DNA from: Sinotaia quadrata
Taxonomy: Eukaryota > Mollusca > Gastropoda > Architaenioglossa > Viviparidae
NCBI GenBank assembly: GCA_028829895.1
Contig: CM054180.1
Span: forward strand, 103,406,635-103,470,634
DNA: 64,000 nucleotides
Direction: 5' to 3'
Positions 25,071 to 57,423 of this stretch are shown here, in pieces; within the stretch, counting starts at the first letter, position 1, and every line of letters starts with the position of its first letter. Below the pieces are notes generated by a model that saw only the letters and a program-made list of their open reading frames with translations, was not told the origin of the DNA and searched no databases. Both the position numbers and the translations under genes were made by a program.

Positions 25071-25302
25071 AAATGAGTCTTTCAAATCTAGAGTAATAAA
25101 CAACTTCCTTCAATGGGTTTTACCCAAGTAGTTCCTAACCAGACCTAACGTCACACATCGCGCCGTCGATGCCAGACGGTGTGGCTTAAATCTTAGACTG
25201 GCATATGACATTTTACCAGTCAATGTTTCCCCTTACACCCGCCATATGACAATGTACTGTGCCCTCTGTGTTATGAGCGAAAAAAACAACAACAGAGCAT
25301 AA
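23881..25302. other. Intergenic, no gene recognised
   Basis: Contains a CT/TA microsatellite (25,034-25,070). A 61-codon ORF at 24,257-24,442 has no family resemblance. From 25,140 to 25,300 there is higher GC with CpG sites, leading into copy B of the exon-like module. Confidence 0.5.
25034..25070. repeat. (CT)n(TA)n microsatellite
   Basis: About 18 bases of CT repeat run into about 18 bases of TA repeat. Confidence 0.95.
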
Positions 25303-25481
25303 AGGCGGTTGAGGGTGTGCGCCAATAGATGCGACCTGTTTCACCCTCTTCCGCCAGCCCTCCTGCCCTCCACTTCAGACACATCGCGAGATTGTGGGGA
25401 TTCCCCAAAGCAGACCCAAGATCGAGAACATCATGAAGATGAAAGGTTTATTGCGGCTTCTGGGGTGAGTGTGAGCGAAAC
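25303..25481 (+). repeat. GC-rich exon-like dispersed module, copy B
   Basis: Plus-strand copy lacking the C/G-rich 5' part. It begins GGCGGTTGAGGGTGTGCGCCA, has a pyrimidine tract ending CTTCAG (25,378), an 86-base open stretch (25,379-25,464) and a GTGAGT donor-like site (25,465). A (CA)n tract follows at 25,482-25,506. Confidence 0.85.
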
Positions 25482-25506
25482 ACACACACACACACACACA
25501 CACACG

Positions 25507-28077
25507 CAAACACACGAGCATATTTTCTAGTACTAAAACTATTTTTAGGGTAAAAAAATGTGTTGCGTTCGTGGTCCCAGCTACTGTATATGAACTTAAC
25601 TAAGGAACTCGCTCGTTCCACTAATATTCTAAATATCCACTCAGATCTATAATAATTTTTTTTTTTAAATATTGTTTTTCTTTTAAACTGGAGCTCGACG
25701 CCAACTGCAAGCACATATTTACTATTTGCCTTTATTTCGTTAATAAAAGAATACTTTTGGATTTCCCAAATTTGTTGATAATACTTTTACTGACCAGTGG
25801 CCAAAAAGCCCAAAATATTTGATACTTGAACATATATTTGAACATAAAAATTACCATGCGAAGTCTAACGACATGCACGTTTGTAGTAAGGGAGAATACC
25901 CCTCCCTGCTAAACATTTTTAAGATTTGTAATTGATAAATATTGCTTCCCTTGTGTGATATCATTTCATTTTACAACAATTTTAATATATTTCCACTTAC
26001 ATAATTATTATCTTTGAGGAAATAAAGACTTGGGGGTGGGAGGAGAACATAGAGAGTGGAACCAATCCCTGAGTGAGCGAGTTGGCATACAAAATATTTT
26101 TGTGGTTTTAATTAACTTGAACTCATTTAAGGGTATCTCCTTTTGTTTTTGTAGGGATTGTAATCTCCAGTATATTGCAGCTAGGCGCAATGCTTACCTA
26201 GGTCACTTGCTCTCTCTTACACACACACACACAACACACATACACAGAAAACAAGAAATAAATAATCCAAATATTGAACTATGAAAATAAATTTTTCATG
26301 TTGGCTATTAAAACGTGAATATTAAAACATTGCATTGACATGATCAAGAATTGCTTACCCTAAACTAAACCCAATACAATATTAACATTAATGTTCATAT
26401 TAGAAACAGGTATTGCTATCTCAGAACGTTCAGAGGCCAAGCAATTAAAATAATTTTGTCGCAAGCATTTGGTGTATGGATGATACAATGGCAAAGTATG
26501 CAAGAATTATGATAAATGCATATTTTTGTGATAACTACTGTCAGTCAACATTTTCATAAGAAAGGACAGCGTTTTGTCTTTAATCGCTGAGATGCTTGGT
26601 GTGCCGACTGTCACAAGCACTCACATTAATATTAGATTTAAAAAATGTTTTTGTTTGACCATTTGTGGACTCAGTTGGACTTAACATCTAACTGGAGGCT
26701 GTGAATCTTGAGGAAATATAAAACTGAAAACTGACAGAACTACAAACTATTTAATAACTATATTTGTTTAAAATTTCAATGCGTCGCTACCCACAGCTAT
26801 TTACATCTTTAAAGAGACCAGCTGTCATATGTTCCTCAAGGTTTTCACACAGTTCATTTTTACTGTATGCTGTCCCTGTACTCAGCTGAGTTTGAAAAGT
26901 TCCTGCGTATGTTAGACACTTTTCTCTGAATGCTGAATATTATAAAAGCAAATGGTTATGTCTGTTGAAGGTCCTGAACATTTATTTGCCGCTGAATAAG
27001 AAATCGTCTTTTTCAAACTATCAGAAAGTTTCGCATGCTGCGAAATGAAACAAAACAACCATTTCTGCAATCCTCGTGTCCGGCTCTGGGCCGAGGTAAT
27101 CACTTGGCCTCGTTAGACTTACTGAAAGTTGCCACATTTGATGAACTTCGAGCTAGCCAAACCGTATATGATTTTCGTCCAATTTACTCTCTATTGACAG
27201 ATACATTATTGAAATATTTTACGAAATAAAAGAACAAGTGTGCTGCTATACATTACAATATATTAATAAAAAAAAAACATTAATTTGCTCATACATTCCT
27301 GTTTAGGATGGCTAAAAACAAATCAAGCAAAAACTACAAATATGCTCTCCCGGAAAGGTTTAGAAAAGTAAAATTATAAAAATACTGCTTGCAAATAGCT
27401 ACTTTAAAGAAAAAACACCCCATTTTAAGTGATTCATTTGTGGTGGTTGCATAAATTTGCATTTTAAAGTAAACGCCATTGGCATTAGCTGTTACGCAGT
27501 ATGCATTTAATTTTTTAAAATTCTTATTTGGACGATAATTACTGGTAGTTACTTGAGCAATAATATGTTTTAAAAATTTTCCATTGATAATAAGATACAT
27601 TTTAAGAAACTGTTAACAAAATGCATCATTTACAGGTACCGGGCTCTAAATATTAACGAGTTGGTACAAAACTATACACAAACAAAATGTATGACAGCAA
27701 TTTGAACAATTCAAATTGAAAGAAAGAAAAAATATATATGTATCATTTAGCTGAATAATATAATACAAACTTAATAATAAATTTATAATTGTTATTTATG
27801 ACAAAAATTTATAGTTCTGCGAAATAAAAGAATGTTCCGTTTCAGATCCGTCATTTTAGTTTTACAAGGCGGCAAAGCGCACTATCCAAGAATATTACAC
27901 CGCGACTATAGCACCTCTTCTTTTGGGTTTAGGACTTGTTGGAATTAATACACATTACATTTTATTGAAACTTCTATGCCTTCTTACTCAACAATGTAAT
28001 TTTGTTACAACACTAAATGACATAAGAGTAAGATACAACTAAGTAAAACTATAGAGTTGACCGGAATTGAATTTCTT
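25507..28077. other. Region upstream of SET, no gene recognised
   Basis: AT-rich with short ORFs that match nothing known to me. From about 27,830 to the SET start codon CpG dinucleotides become more frequent (CGGCAAAGCGCAC, CCGCGACTATAGC), suggesting the SET promoter lies in the last 250 bp. Confidence 0.5.
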
Positions 28078-28087
28078 GCGCATGCGC
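28078..28087. promoter_or_regulatory. NRF-1 (alpha-PAL)-like site in the SET promoter
   Basis: The sequence is GCGCATGCGC, the perfect palindromic core recognised by NRF-1 in animal CpG promoters. It sits 33 bp before the SET start codon, so the transcription start is probably close by. Confidence 0.6.
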
Positions 28088-28120
28088 TTTGAAGTTGCCT
28101 TTTCCCCGCTCACGTTGAAA

Positions 28121-46801
<18,681 letters not shown>

Positions 46802-46976
46802 CCATCTTGCGTGCTCATTCATTTTATTCATCATCATCATGTCACACGTTGGTCGTCATGGAGACAACTTGAAGGGTCGGGGTAGCTTCGCAGTGTTGTG
46901 GGGGGTGGGAAGACTTTTTTGCCTTCAGATTGACTACATATGATCTGATCACAAAAATTGCTTTTACAAGTATACA

Positions 46977-46982
46977 AATAAA
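46977..46982 (+). terminator. SET polyadenylation signal (proximal candidate)
   Basis: AATAAA 176 bp after the SET stop codon, followed by a TG/T-rich stretch (TTTGTGATCAG). Confidence 0.5.
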
Positions 46983-47298
46983 GTTTGTGATCAGTTAGAT
47001 TTTTGTACATGGTCAGTAAAAATTACAGAATGTATCAGTTAATGTTAGATTCCTGTGTGGCAAAAGGAATTTGCACTTTGAACTTTTGATTAAATACATG
47101 TGGTTATAAAAAGTTTCTTGTGCATATTTTGTAACTTGTAAGCATAATTTGTTTTGGGATCAAATTAGTTTTTGTTGCAGTTCTGTTTAAAGACTTGATT
47201 ACTTAAATGCTATAGGGTAGCTTAGGATATAAGGTATGAGGGTGGGATGATTTATCAGTCTGCGTCGTACCCAGCAAGTTGTGTGCACATTTAGAGGG

Positions 47299-47304
47299 AA
47301 TAAA
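47299..47304 (+). terminator. SET polyadenylation signal (distal candidate)
   Basis: AATAAATGTTCTGTTG, a canonical hexamer with an immediate GT-rich downstream element, about 500 bp after the stop. Confidence 0.5.
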
Positions 47305-47426
47305 TGTTCTGTTGTACACTTTTTACCTGAGCGTTGATTTTATTTTTGTCTCATGAAAGTATACAGAATAGATATTTCTTCTCTAAATATTACTCAAGAC
47401 TTAAATTTTTTCTTTCTTCAAATATG

Positions 47427-47432
47427 TTTATT
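47427..47432 (-). terminator. ASB gene polyadenylation signal candidate
   Basis: TTTATT on the plus strand, i.e. AATAAA on the minus strand, about 440 bp past the ASB stop. A second candidate is at 47,339-47,344, which would bring the ASB 3' end up to or past the distal SET site. Confidence 0.4.
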
Positions 47433-47874
47433 TTAGTAGAAATAAATGTACATTTACCAGAGTTTGTGGTCCATCCATTTAGTATGCACTTAGATTGGAT
47501 AAGGAGTAAGCATATCTATACTTAGAATTTCTAAACAAAATGATCTCATGAACTGAACAATGTGAATGGGTTAACTTATTTACAGCCTCATTCAACTGAA
47601 ATGGATACATCAGCTATTTGAGTGGTCAGTTAAATTATAATGTTTTAAAATAAAAAGAAGAATTTAATTTTTTTCAATTTAACAGAATGCCCAAATACTT
47701 TAAAATGGCAGATGCTGATTAAATGTTACAAAATTATAGAACAAGGTTTTGTTGGGGTGGGTGGGTGGATGGATTTTAGTAGATTCCCCCCCAAAAAAAA
47801 GATAAATGGATGGTCATTTTTAACAAATAATGCAGACTTTGGTAATAGTGCAATGTATATTACCACTGGAGAAA

Positions 47875-50800
47875 CTATCTATTTTCTAAACTAATGAGGT
47901 AGTTCTTAAGAGTTTCTGGAAGAGGCAACATAGGTACATAAACCAACATTTTTCCACGCAGTTGTGCGCGTAATGAAAGTCGACATATTGCACGTAATGA
48001 TGGAACTGTGCAAGATAAAGACTGCACCTGGACCTGGAAAACAGAATTTTTATGTTAATATACTGATCAGCTGCTGTTTCTAAATAAAATTAAACAATCT
48101 GTTGAACAAATGCAAACATTAATAATTGGATCTATATCTTGGGTAGTTCTCCATTGGTCAGTTACTAAGTTGTTTCCGAAGTGTATGGTGGGAAAAAAAA
48201 TCATTACTCTGACAGGTTTTTTTTGTGGTTTATATTATAGAAAGTTTTTCATTCTACTGTATGCAGATTCAACCATAAAATGTTCAAATCATTCGTACAT
48301 GGCCAGGGTAATGTTACAATAACAAATTTTCAAAATCAGATCTAGCAACCTTATGGTAACTATTACTCTTGTGAATAATTTCTCTATTTTTTATTTTAAA
48401 GAAAAGTTTTGTTTGTTGTCTGTGTGTAATACAAACTGCTTTCCTTTGTTTTGTTTTCTTTTATCTTGCCTTTAAAAATTCTTTTTTTTCCCTTATTCTC
48501 CTGAGAAAGAAATCGTGAAAATTTAATAATCTTAAGCCAATTTGAGACAAAAACAAAAGCTTCTTTTATCTTCTACAAGGATATAAAGTAGTGAATTTAC
48601 AAAAATATCTAATAGAAAAATGCATGAATTCCACCTGTAGCTGATGCTTGATTTCATCTAACTCATCGCCATTTTCCCAAACATCTTGAGTTGTTGAAAC
48701 ACAGATCAAGCGTAACAGGCGCAGGGAACGTCTTGTCACAATTGGAGCAACTAAATCTAACAGTGTACATAAAACCTGCAGAAAGAATTGAAGTTAAACT
48801 ATTAAAAAGAACTAAAAAAAATTAGTAAAGCAAATAACATGTGAAGACCCCTACATAAATAAAATATATAAAATAATGTTTAATAAATATCAGCAACTGT
48901 TTAGCTCTGGATATTGAATAAAGACAAATTGCATTTCCATCATACAACCATATTTCTACACCTGACATTTAGTATATATCTGATCTATCAATACAAAGGA
49001 CAGGGTACACACCTGGTTTTATACCTGACATGGTATCATACCTGGTTTATACTTGGCATATCCTCCATAGAAGAGGATAGGGTATACCTGGCTTACACTT
49101 GACATTTTGTATATAGCTCATTCTCTGGGCAAGTGTGCATTTTGTATTTGATGTGCAATAAAACACGGTGAATTAAATCTAATTATTTTACATACTTTAC
49201 AACAAGGGCCTAATGCTCGTATAAAAACGATAAAAATGTTATAGGAGTTTGAAATACATAAAGATCATGTTTCTGTTGAAAACTGAGAAAGTAAGGTTGA
49301 GACATATTTTACCAGAATTTTTTTTTAAAAAGCAATATAATTATTACAACAAATATATTTTCTTCATTAACCTAAATTATTAACTTAATCTGGACACATT
49401 TATTTAAGATGGGGTATAAAACTATAACTTCGTAATGTGGAAACCATATTTGTCTCAGAGTTACAAAATTATCTGCCATCATAAAATATTTTTCTCAACT
49501 AAAAATGAAATGGGCTTAATATTTATGCTGCAAGAACAATGAATATTAAGTAATAGAGTCTCTAATTAAATATAGCGTTTTTAATATATAATAAACCTAA
49601 TCATGATTATATTCTTGAATGTAATTCACACATTTTTCTATCCTTACTAGCTCAGGTTTAAAACACACACAGCTCTGTGAAACTTTAAATGCAAATGAAA
49701 CCATTTAAATATGTATATAAATATGAAAGCTATTTACGATATTAATCAATTTAATCAAAATATATCTAGAAATTTTAGCTGTTTTGAAATGTCAATGATT
49801 CCCAAAATTTTCCTGCCCATCATTGTTGTAACAATGCTATCTTAATGGAAACAAAAGTTATTTTTCTTATTTGATACTTAAACTCATCATACCTAGACAA
49901 AATGACATGAGAGTTATCTTTCTGGAATATGGCACCTTTGAAAATTGTAAAACACAGTTCATGATATTTTTGTCATTATTTTATATTTACAAATTTATGA
50001 AGTTCTTTGTAACATGTGAAAGAGGAAATGAAGTCAAATTAATTTTCCTAAAGCTGAATGTTTCTGAAAATAACAAATAAATTTGAAAAACATTAGCAGA
50101 TGAATATTTCTATTATAGGCATGCACGTAGGACAAGCCAATGTTCAGTAAAAGAATACAAATTTTGGATCTAATTTATGTGGAAACTAAGTGTTAACAAA
50201 AATGTGCCTTTTAAAAATATTATTTCTTCACAAAATTGATTGTTTCCAGATAAAAGAAATACTGAATGTTGCTTTACTGTATTATCCCTTTTTAAGAAAA
50301 CCTTGATACGATAAGTTTGTTGGATTATTTATAACAATATAAATTAAAGAAAATGGCTACATGTAAGAATGTAACAAAAAGAAGTACTATTTTTCAGTTC
50401 AAAATGAATTTGTATTACAAATAATTATAAAATAAAAAATATCATATTCATACAACTATCTTACATACCTCACATTCAATTCTGAATATAAACACATGAT
50501 ATCTCGATGATTTAGGAAAACACATTTCAAATGGGCTCACCCATTTACCCAGAGAATGAGCCATATATTTGATCTATACAAGAGGACATGATACAAACCT
50601 GGTTTACACCGGACATTGTATCACACTTGATATGATATACCCCGCCATAGAAGAGGATAGAGAACACACCTGGTTTACGCTTGATATGGTTTATATTTGG
50701 TCCATACAAGAAATAAGGTTTTCATAAATAATCACCAGATGCCCATGTTTTATTCATTCCTAGCCTCCCTGCTATTTAGCAGGTTTACTTGGGAAAATCA

Positions 50801-53800
50801 GCTCAAGTCAAAGTTTAAATAGAGCTGGAATTGGGTAAATATTCAGGAAAATCATATTTTACTTAGAGAAATTCCTTTTTAAGATTTAATTATAGTCAAG
50901 GGAGCTTGAGAGAGGGAGATAAGTTGATAATTTTTGTCTGGAGGATGTTTTACAAAATGTAACCACAAAAAAAAAGTTTTCTTTTGTTGAGCAAAGCAAT
51001 ATAGAATAGAGAGGTGTGGGTAAACATTGGAATGGCAAACATATAGTAGCCTTAGATTCATAGTTTTATTTCTTCTGATTTACCTGAGGAGCAGTGATGG
51101 CAGCTTTGCGGATCCAATCTTGATGGCTTCGAGAGTTGTGTTGCAAATTGGCACCAGCAATTACCATTGTGGAAACCATATCTAAGCTATATCGCAGTAA
51201 AGCTTCCGGAGACATTTTCCTGATCTTGTACAGTTCCAGGCACAGAGGCATGCGACCTGATATGAAAGAAACAAATTTAAATTGTCTCAATTTTAGAAAC
51301 AACTATGATATAAGCATTAAAGTGCTGTGATGAAAGAATATTTCAGAAGGAAAAGGAACTTACTAGCATCTCATGCCGTTAGTTCCACGTACTTATGTAT
51401 TGCATGTTGATAATTATTGTCACATGGTTTCAATCCGGATCATTCAATCATTTTTTTGTCATTTATCTGACTGAAATGTGGTTGATGATGGAAAAGTGAT
51501 TTAATGAAGCAGTGAGAGTTTTTATTCTTCAACAACTTTTAATACTTCTAAATAACACTTCTACAAGCTGCTGGTTAATTAAACTTCACAAGGATATTTA
51601 ACACCTACATAACACTTCTACAAGCTGCTGGTTAATTAAACTTTACAAGGATATTTAACACCTACATAACACTTCTACATAAAATGTGAAGAAACTTTAG
51701 GTGGAACAGTTGGTTTGAGTGATAAACAGTACACAAGTACCAAGACTGAGTTATCATAAATAAGCCTTACAACTATAGAGGTCAGGTGAAAACCTTCTCA
51801 ACCTGCAACTACCACCCATAGGAGGAAAAATACTTTTCTACAAATGTGGAAAGTGAGAACTTTTAGGCCTGATTTACGATACAAAGTTCTAGACAACCCA
51901 TTAGAACAAACCCATAACCTCTTGTATATCACTAATAGATTTTTGTGGACTAAGTGCATGGATAATCATGAGGGGACAACTCAGTGAGAACAAACTCCAA
52001 GCTTGATTTATACCAGTCTGGATCTGATACAGACTGGTATACAGTGAGAGCTGTGCACTGACAACTATTCCAGAAAGACAAATATTGTCATATCATTTAT
52101 AACATTCTGACAGAATCAGAGTACCTTCGACATGGCTGACAATTGAGACAAATCAACAAAATTACCCCTTCCACTTCCAGTCGTTAAACAATCAAATGCG
52201 TAGACAATCAAGTAGGAAGCAGATTGGTGAGATGCTGTTGTACAGGTTATGACATTTGTATCCACAGACATATTGGTCCTAAGCAAACAAAGTGGTAGGC
52301 AGGCTGAGGGATAGATGTTCACATAAATGAATAGGCTAGTATTCACATATGAGGCAAATGTTCACACATAAAGGAATAGGCTAGTGTTCACATATGAATG
52401 AAGAGGCAAATGTTCACACATCTGAACAGTACAATTCCCATTAAATCAATCTCTTTTAGTCAGCAGTATATACAGGAGTGTCAAAGTTAAAACATGTCAA
52501 GTAAACATCTCTATTTATAGTAACAAATGAACAGTGTTTTTACTTTACAGTAACTTTTATCTAAGTGATGTGGTGTTTTCCTTTACAGTAACTTGAATCT
52601 GAACATTGCTAGTGTTTCCCTTTATAGTGAGTAACTTGAATCTAAGTGTCGTACTGCTTTCCTTTACACTATTTACAGTGAGTAATTTGAATCTAAGCTG
52701 TGCTAGCCTTTCTTTATGGTGAGTAAATTAGATATATGTGTTGCTAGTTTCCTTTACAATGAGTAACTTGAATTTAAGCATTATTAGTATTTTACTTCAC
52801 TTTGAGTAATCTGGATCTATTCTAAGTGTTGTAGTGTTTTCTTTTATGGTAAGTAGCTTGGATTTAAGCACTACAGTGCTTTCTCTTATGGTAAGTAGCT
52901 TGGATCTAAGCACTGCAGTGATTTCTTTTACAGTGAATATATTGGATCTCAGTATTGTAGTGTTTTCCTTTACAGAGAGTAAATTGAATCTAAGCACTGC
53001 TAGTGTTTTCCTTTATGGTAAGTAAATAGGATCTAAGTGTTGCTAGGGTTTCCTTTTATAGTGAGCAACATGAATCACAGCTTGGGTGAGATGCAGTACA
53101 CAGTGATATTTGACTTTAATCAGACATGGACAGCATACATACTTTAATAATCATATATCGATCCCTTTACTGTGAATCAACACTGCCAACTAAGTCAACA
53201 ATTAATACATTAATCAACTTATTAAAACAATTAATAATTAATAAAGAAAGTCTCAAGCTTCATAAGTAAGAGGCTATGGCAGTTCAGATGTTGGTGCATC
53301 CAGGTAGTTGAAGATTGGATCTGGCAGCCCGATAGCTGCAGTTGGCCTTTGATCAGGCATTTTAAGGTGTCATTCTTTTCCAAAGATTCCCCATGTGCAC
53401 AAATAACATTGGTGCGTTACTCATGCATGTGTGCACTCGAGTAATAGTGCTGTGTTAGTAGCAAAGTTATTTATTTTAAAGAAATGTTCTCTGTTACAAC
53501 TGTCTTGGATCTCCCAAATGTGCGAGAGAGAAAACTGCAATGGGAAACTGAAACTTTGCTTTTGTATTTCAAAGGAACATTGCAACCCTAAAGATCTTGA
53601 ATTATTTGTGCATATTCATTAATGATATTCCCAATGCCAACTATACCAAGAATTAACAACTTCAGAATGTATCAAGATGCTTTAACAATTATGTATCCTT
53701 TATTATGAGTGCCAATAAATTTATCATGTCCAACCCTGACTGTACATGGCCACTCTATTATAAGATTAAAATATATAGTCTCTTAGTAACAGCTTTATTA

Positions 53801-56800
53801 TTACATGTATCTAGATTTTTTTCTCTTCAACTTTCTCATTTGCAATTACATTTGCTCTAAAATGCAAAGCCATTGTCATAGACCTCTAGGTTTTACATTG
53901 TAAAAACAATAAAAAAGATACTTCTACCTCTGTGGTCATTAGTTATAGCAGATGCCCCAGCTCGAAGCAGCAACAGTGCAATCTGGTTTCTAACTGAAGT
54001 CTTCAGAAAAGTATTCTGACAGATAAAGTGTACTGCTGCAAATTCACAAATACGCAAAAGAAATAAAATACACTTAAAAAATATTCAACAATGCTATATA
54101 CATTTTCACTGTTTCATATTGTAATTTTATAGTTTTAATTTATAATAAGTAATTCACAATATCAATAAGTAATTCACAATACCGAGCAGACATAGAAATA
54201 CAACTCACAAACCCAACAACGCACGAACACCCCACTCCACCCTCCCTGAATACTAGTGAAAGGAGGAAGGCCCCACAGGAATACACAAAAAACAGAACAT
54301 CGCCAAGATGAAATGTTTTAACACAATTCCTATGGGACAAGGAAGCCAACGGTACTACTACTACTATTACTACTAATTGGCAAACAGAGATATGGGTGTA
54401 GGGTGTAGCACATTTTCTGTGCATCTATCATACAATCTGGGATAATTCCCAATAGTCTCCCAAGATAATATTACATACATCAAGATGTGAAAATTAGCAT
54501 TACAAATTTTTATTACAATAATATTTAATTTTTTTTCTGATGGATAGCTCTGAATTTGACAATACGATATTTTCCAATTTTTCAGCAAAAAGCATTAATC
54601 AGATATGTGCTTTTTATGCATGCAAAATTTTGTTTCTAGTTTTAATGATGGAGATGATACTGAATTTTATCACAGTGAATTACAATATTACATCCTATTA
54701 TAATTTTCCACTCATTAAAACATTAAAACAGACTCTACAAAGTACAATATTTTAAGCTAATGCTGACTTTACCTGTGAAACCAGAGTTGTCTTGAAGGTT
54801 TAAGTTACAGTTTCGCTGAACAAGCAAAGATACTGTCTCAAGAGCATCATTGCGGTTGTTCCGACAGGCCTCCATCAAAGGAGTGCAACCTAATAAGAAA
54901 CATGATAAATAATGACAGCATTATATACATATTTGCAATCATGTTTAATTCTTTCTAAAGTACATCTAGGCAATTAGGAATTAGATATCCCGACCTGAAA
55001 TACTGCTTAAAAATTGGATAAATAAACCACTGAAAGTTTTCCCCTGACATCTTTACTGAATATCAGGGAAAGAATTTGTTTTGGTTTGTTTAAGTAAAAA
55101 GAAATTAAAGGTGTTATTTGTGTAGTTATTAACATTACTTATTCCTATGGGTATGGGTAATACTATTAATATGAAGGTAGTTTATCTCTTACTGTCAAAA
55201 CTGAGTCCTCATGCACTGAAGTTCTGAATAGTACATTCAGCTATCCTATTAAAGTATACAAATCTGATGTGGGGCTAATTATCAAAGGGAGACCTAATTT
55301 ATAAATAAAACAAAAGCAAGCTCTTAACATTGAATGTGTTGCCTAGAGTTTTTTACGGTAAAAATTATGTGCATTATTATTATTATTAAAATATATATAT
55401 GAAGATATTAAGAATTCTTTGTTAAATACAGTTTCAAACCAAGATTGTAAAACACTTAAAAATCATAAACTACACATGAACTTCATGATGAAGAGTGATA
55501 AAATTTTCATTATTTCATTGTTTTTTATTTCCATCTCTAAAAGTGCATAACAATATCCGAGTAAAGTCTTATTTCCATCTCTAAAAGTGCAAAACAATAT
55601 CTGAGTAAAGTAGTATTTCCATCAACTGATCAAGTAAACATCAGCCGAAAAAATACATTAAATACTTTCTAACCAGCAATGTCCTGTGCATTGATGTTGC
55701 TGCCTTTGTCCAGTAGAATCTGCACTGCTTGGTGTGAAAATCCTGCAGCTATGTGGAGTGGCTGAAAACCAAAGCGGTTTGGTGTCTCATGGTTAGCTCC
55801 CATATACAGGAGTGTTTCAAGAATATCGAGCATTGCTGCACAAACATTACTGTTAGTGTTAGCATTTGAGTGTGGATAAAACTATATATGACATTTTTAT
55901 TCTATGCTAATGTGTCAGGATCTATATCGAGAACAATTAATTAGTTCTTCTAAAAATCTACTCTAAAAATATTTTTTCATATCAAAAGCATAATTTTCTT
56001 GTCTTGTCACCTACAAAGAATTCATTGTTGTTTAAGTGATTCTTTCTGACTTCAAAAAGTGAAGCATTTTTTTCTTTGGCATAATGAAATTCATGTTCTT
56101 CAGCCAGTGCAGTTTCTAACGAAAATTACAACTGGTAGAAGTAAACATCTTTACTTTTAGTATATGCCAAACTCTAAATATTTTAAGGAAAACAACAATT
56201 TGTATATTATATGTATATATTTTTACTTTACTATAATCCAAACTCTAAATTTTTAAAGAAAACTTACAACTTGTACAAGTAAACATCTTTACTTTTAGTA
56301 TATGCCAAACTCTAAATATTTTAAGGAAAACAACAATTTGTATATTATATGTATATATTTTTACTTTACTATAATCCAAACTCTAAATTTTTAAAGAAAA
56401 CTTACAACTTGTACAAGCACATATCTTTACTTTTAGAATAAGACAAATTCTAAATATTCTAAGGAAAATTACAATCTATGCAAGATCACAACTTTTACTT
56501 TTGATAAAAGCCAACCTACTGTTTTCTATTAGAGCAGATGCTCACATTTTGATTTCTATTCAATATAACTTAAGCTGCTAATTTTACTTGCTACAGTCAA
56601 ACAGCATCATGAACTGCTTGCCTTTCGTTGCATGATTTTTAAATAAATGAATTTAACATAGAATTACTTCTGTCAATAATTCCTAACAGCAATCATTTTT
56701 GTTGGCTTGCTTAAAATGCACAGCTCCATGTGCTGGCATGCAGAGCTAGTGAATTTCTTTTACAACCTTAATGTGTTTCATTAAGTGAAAGAAACATGTT

Positions 56801-57351
56801 TACTGATTTAGCCTTTTTTTTTTAAACAGTAGCTATGAATATCAATCTTATAATTTTACATGCCTGCATGCCATGGTAAATAAGAAAAATACTATTTAAA
56901 AGTACAGCCAACAATTTTATTCTTCCAACACACAAAAAAAGAACACATGGAAGAATATGGCTGAGGATATAAATGAAATCATATCTTAAAAGTTATAATT
57001 AAAGACCAAATTAATTATGATAGTAAATTTTCCTGCTGTGTAAAAACACAGTAAATTATCTATTGTTACCTGGTGAAGAATTTTCAATTCTACAGGCATA
57101 ATGGATTGGAAAATCCCCAATACCATTATTGTAATTGGGGTCGATTCCAGTTTCCAACAAGTGTTGGACTCTATTCAAATCTTGTGCTTTAATGGCATCA
57201 ATTAAAGAATTGTGTCTCTTGTTGAAATTCCGGTGCAAAACCTTTTGTTCATTAAGTTCTTCCTAAATAAAAAGAAAAATCATTTATAAATACTAAGTCA
57301 TTTTATTAGACTAGAGTATGTTTACACTATTAAGATATTGTAATTGATGTT

Positions 57352-57423
<72 letters not shown>

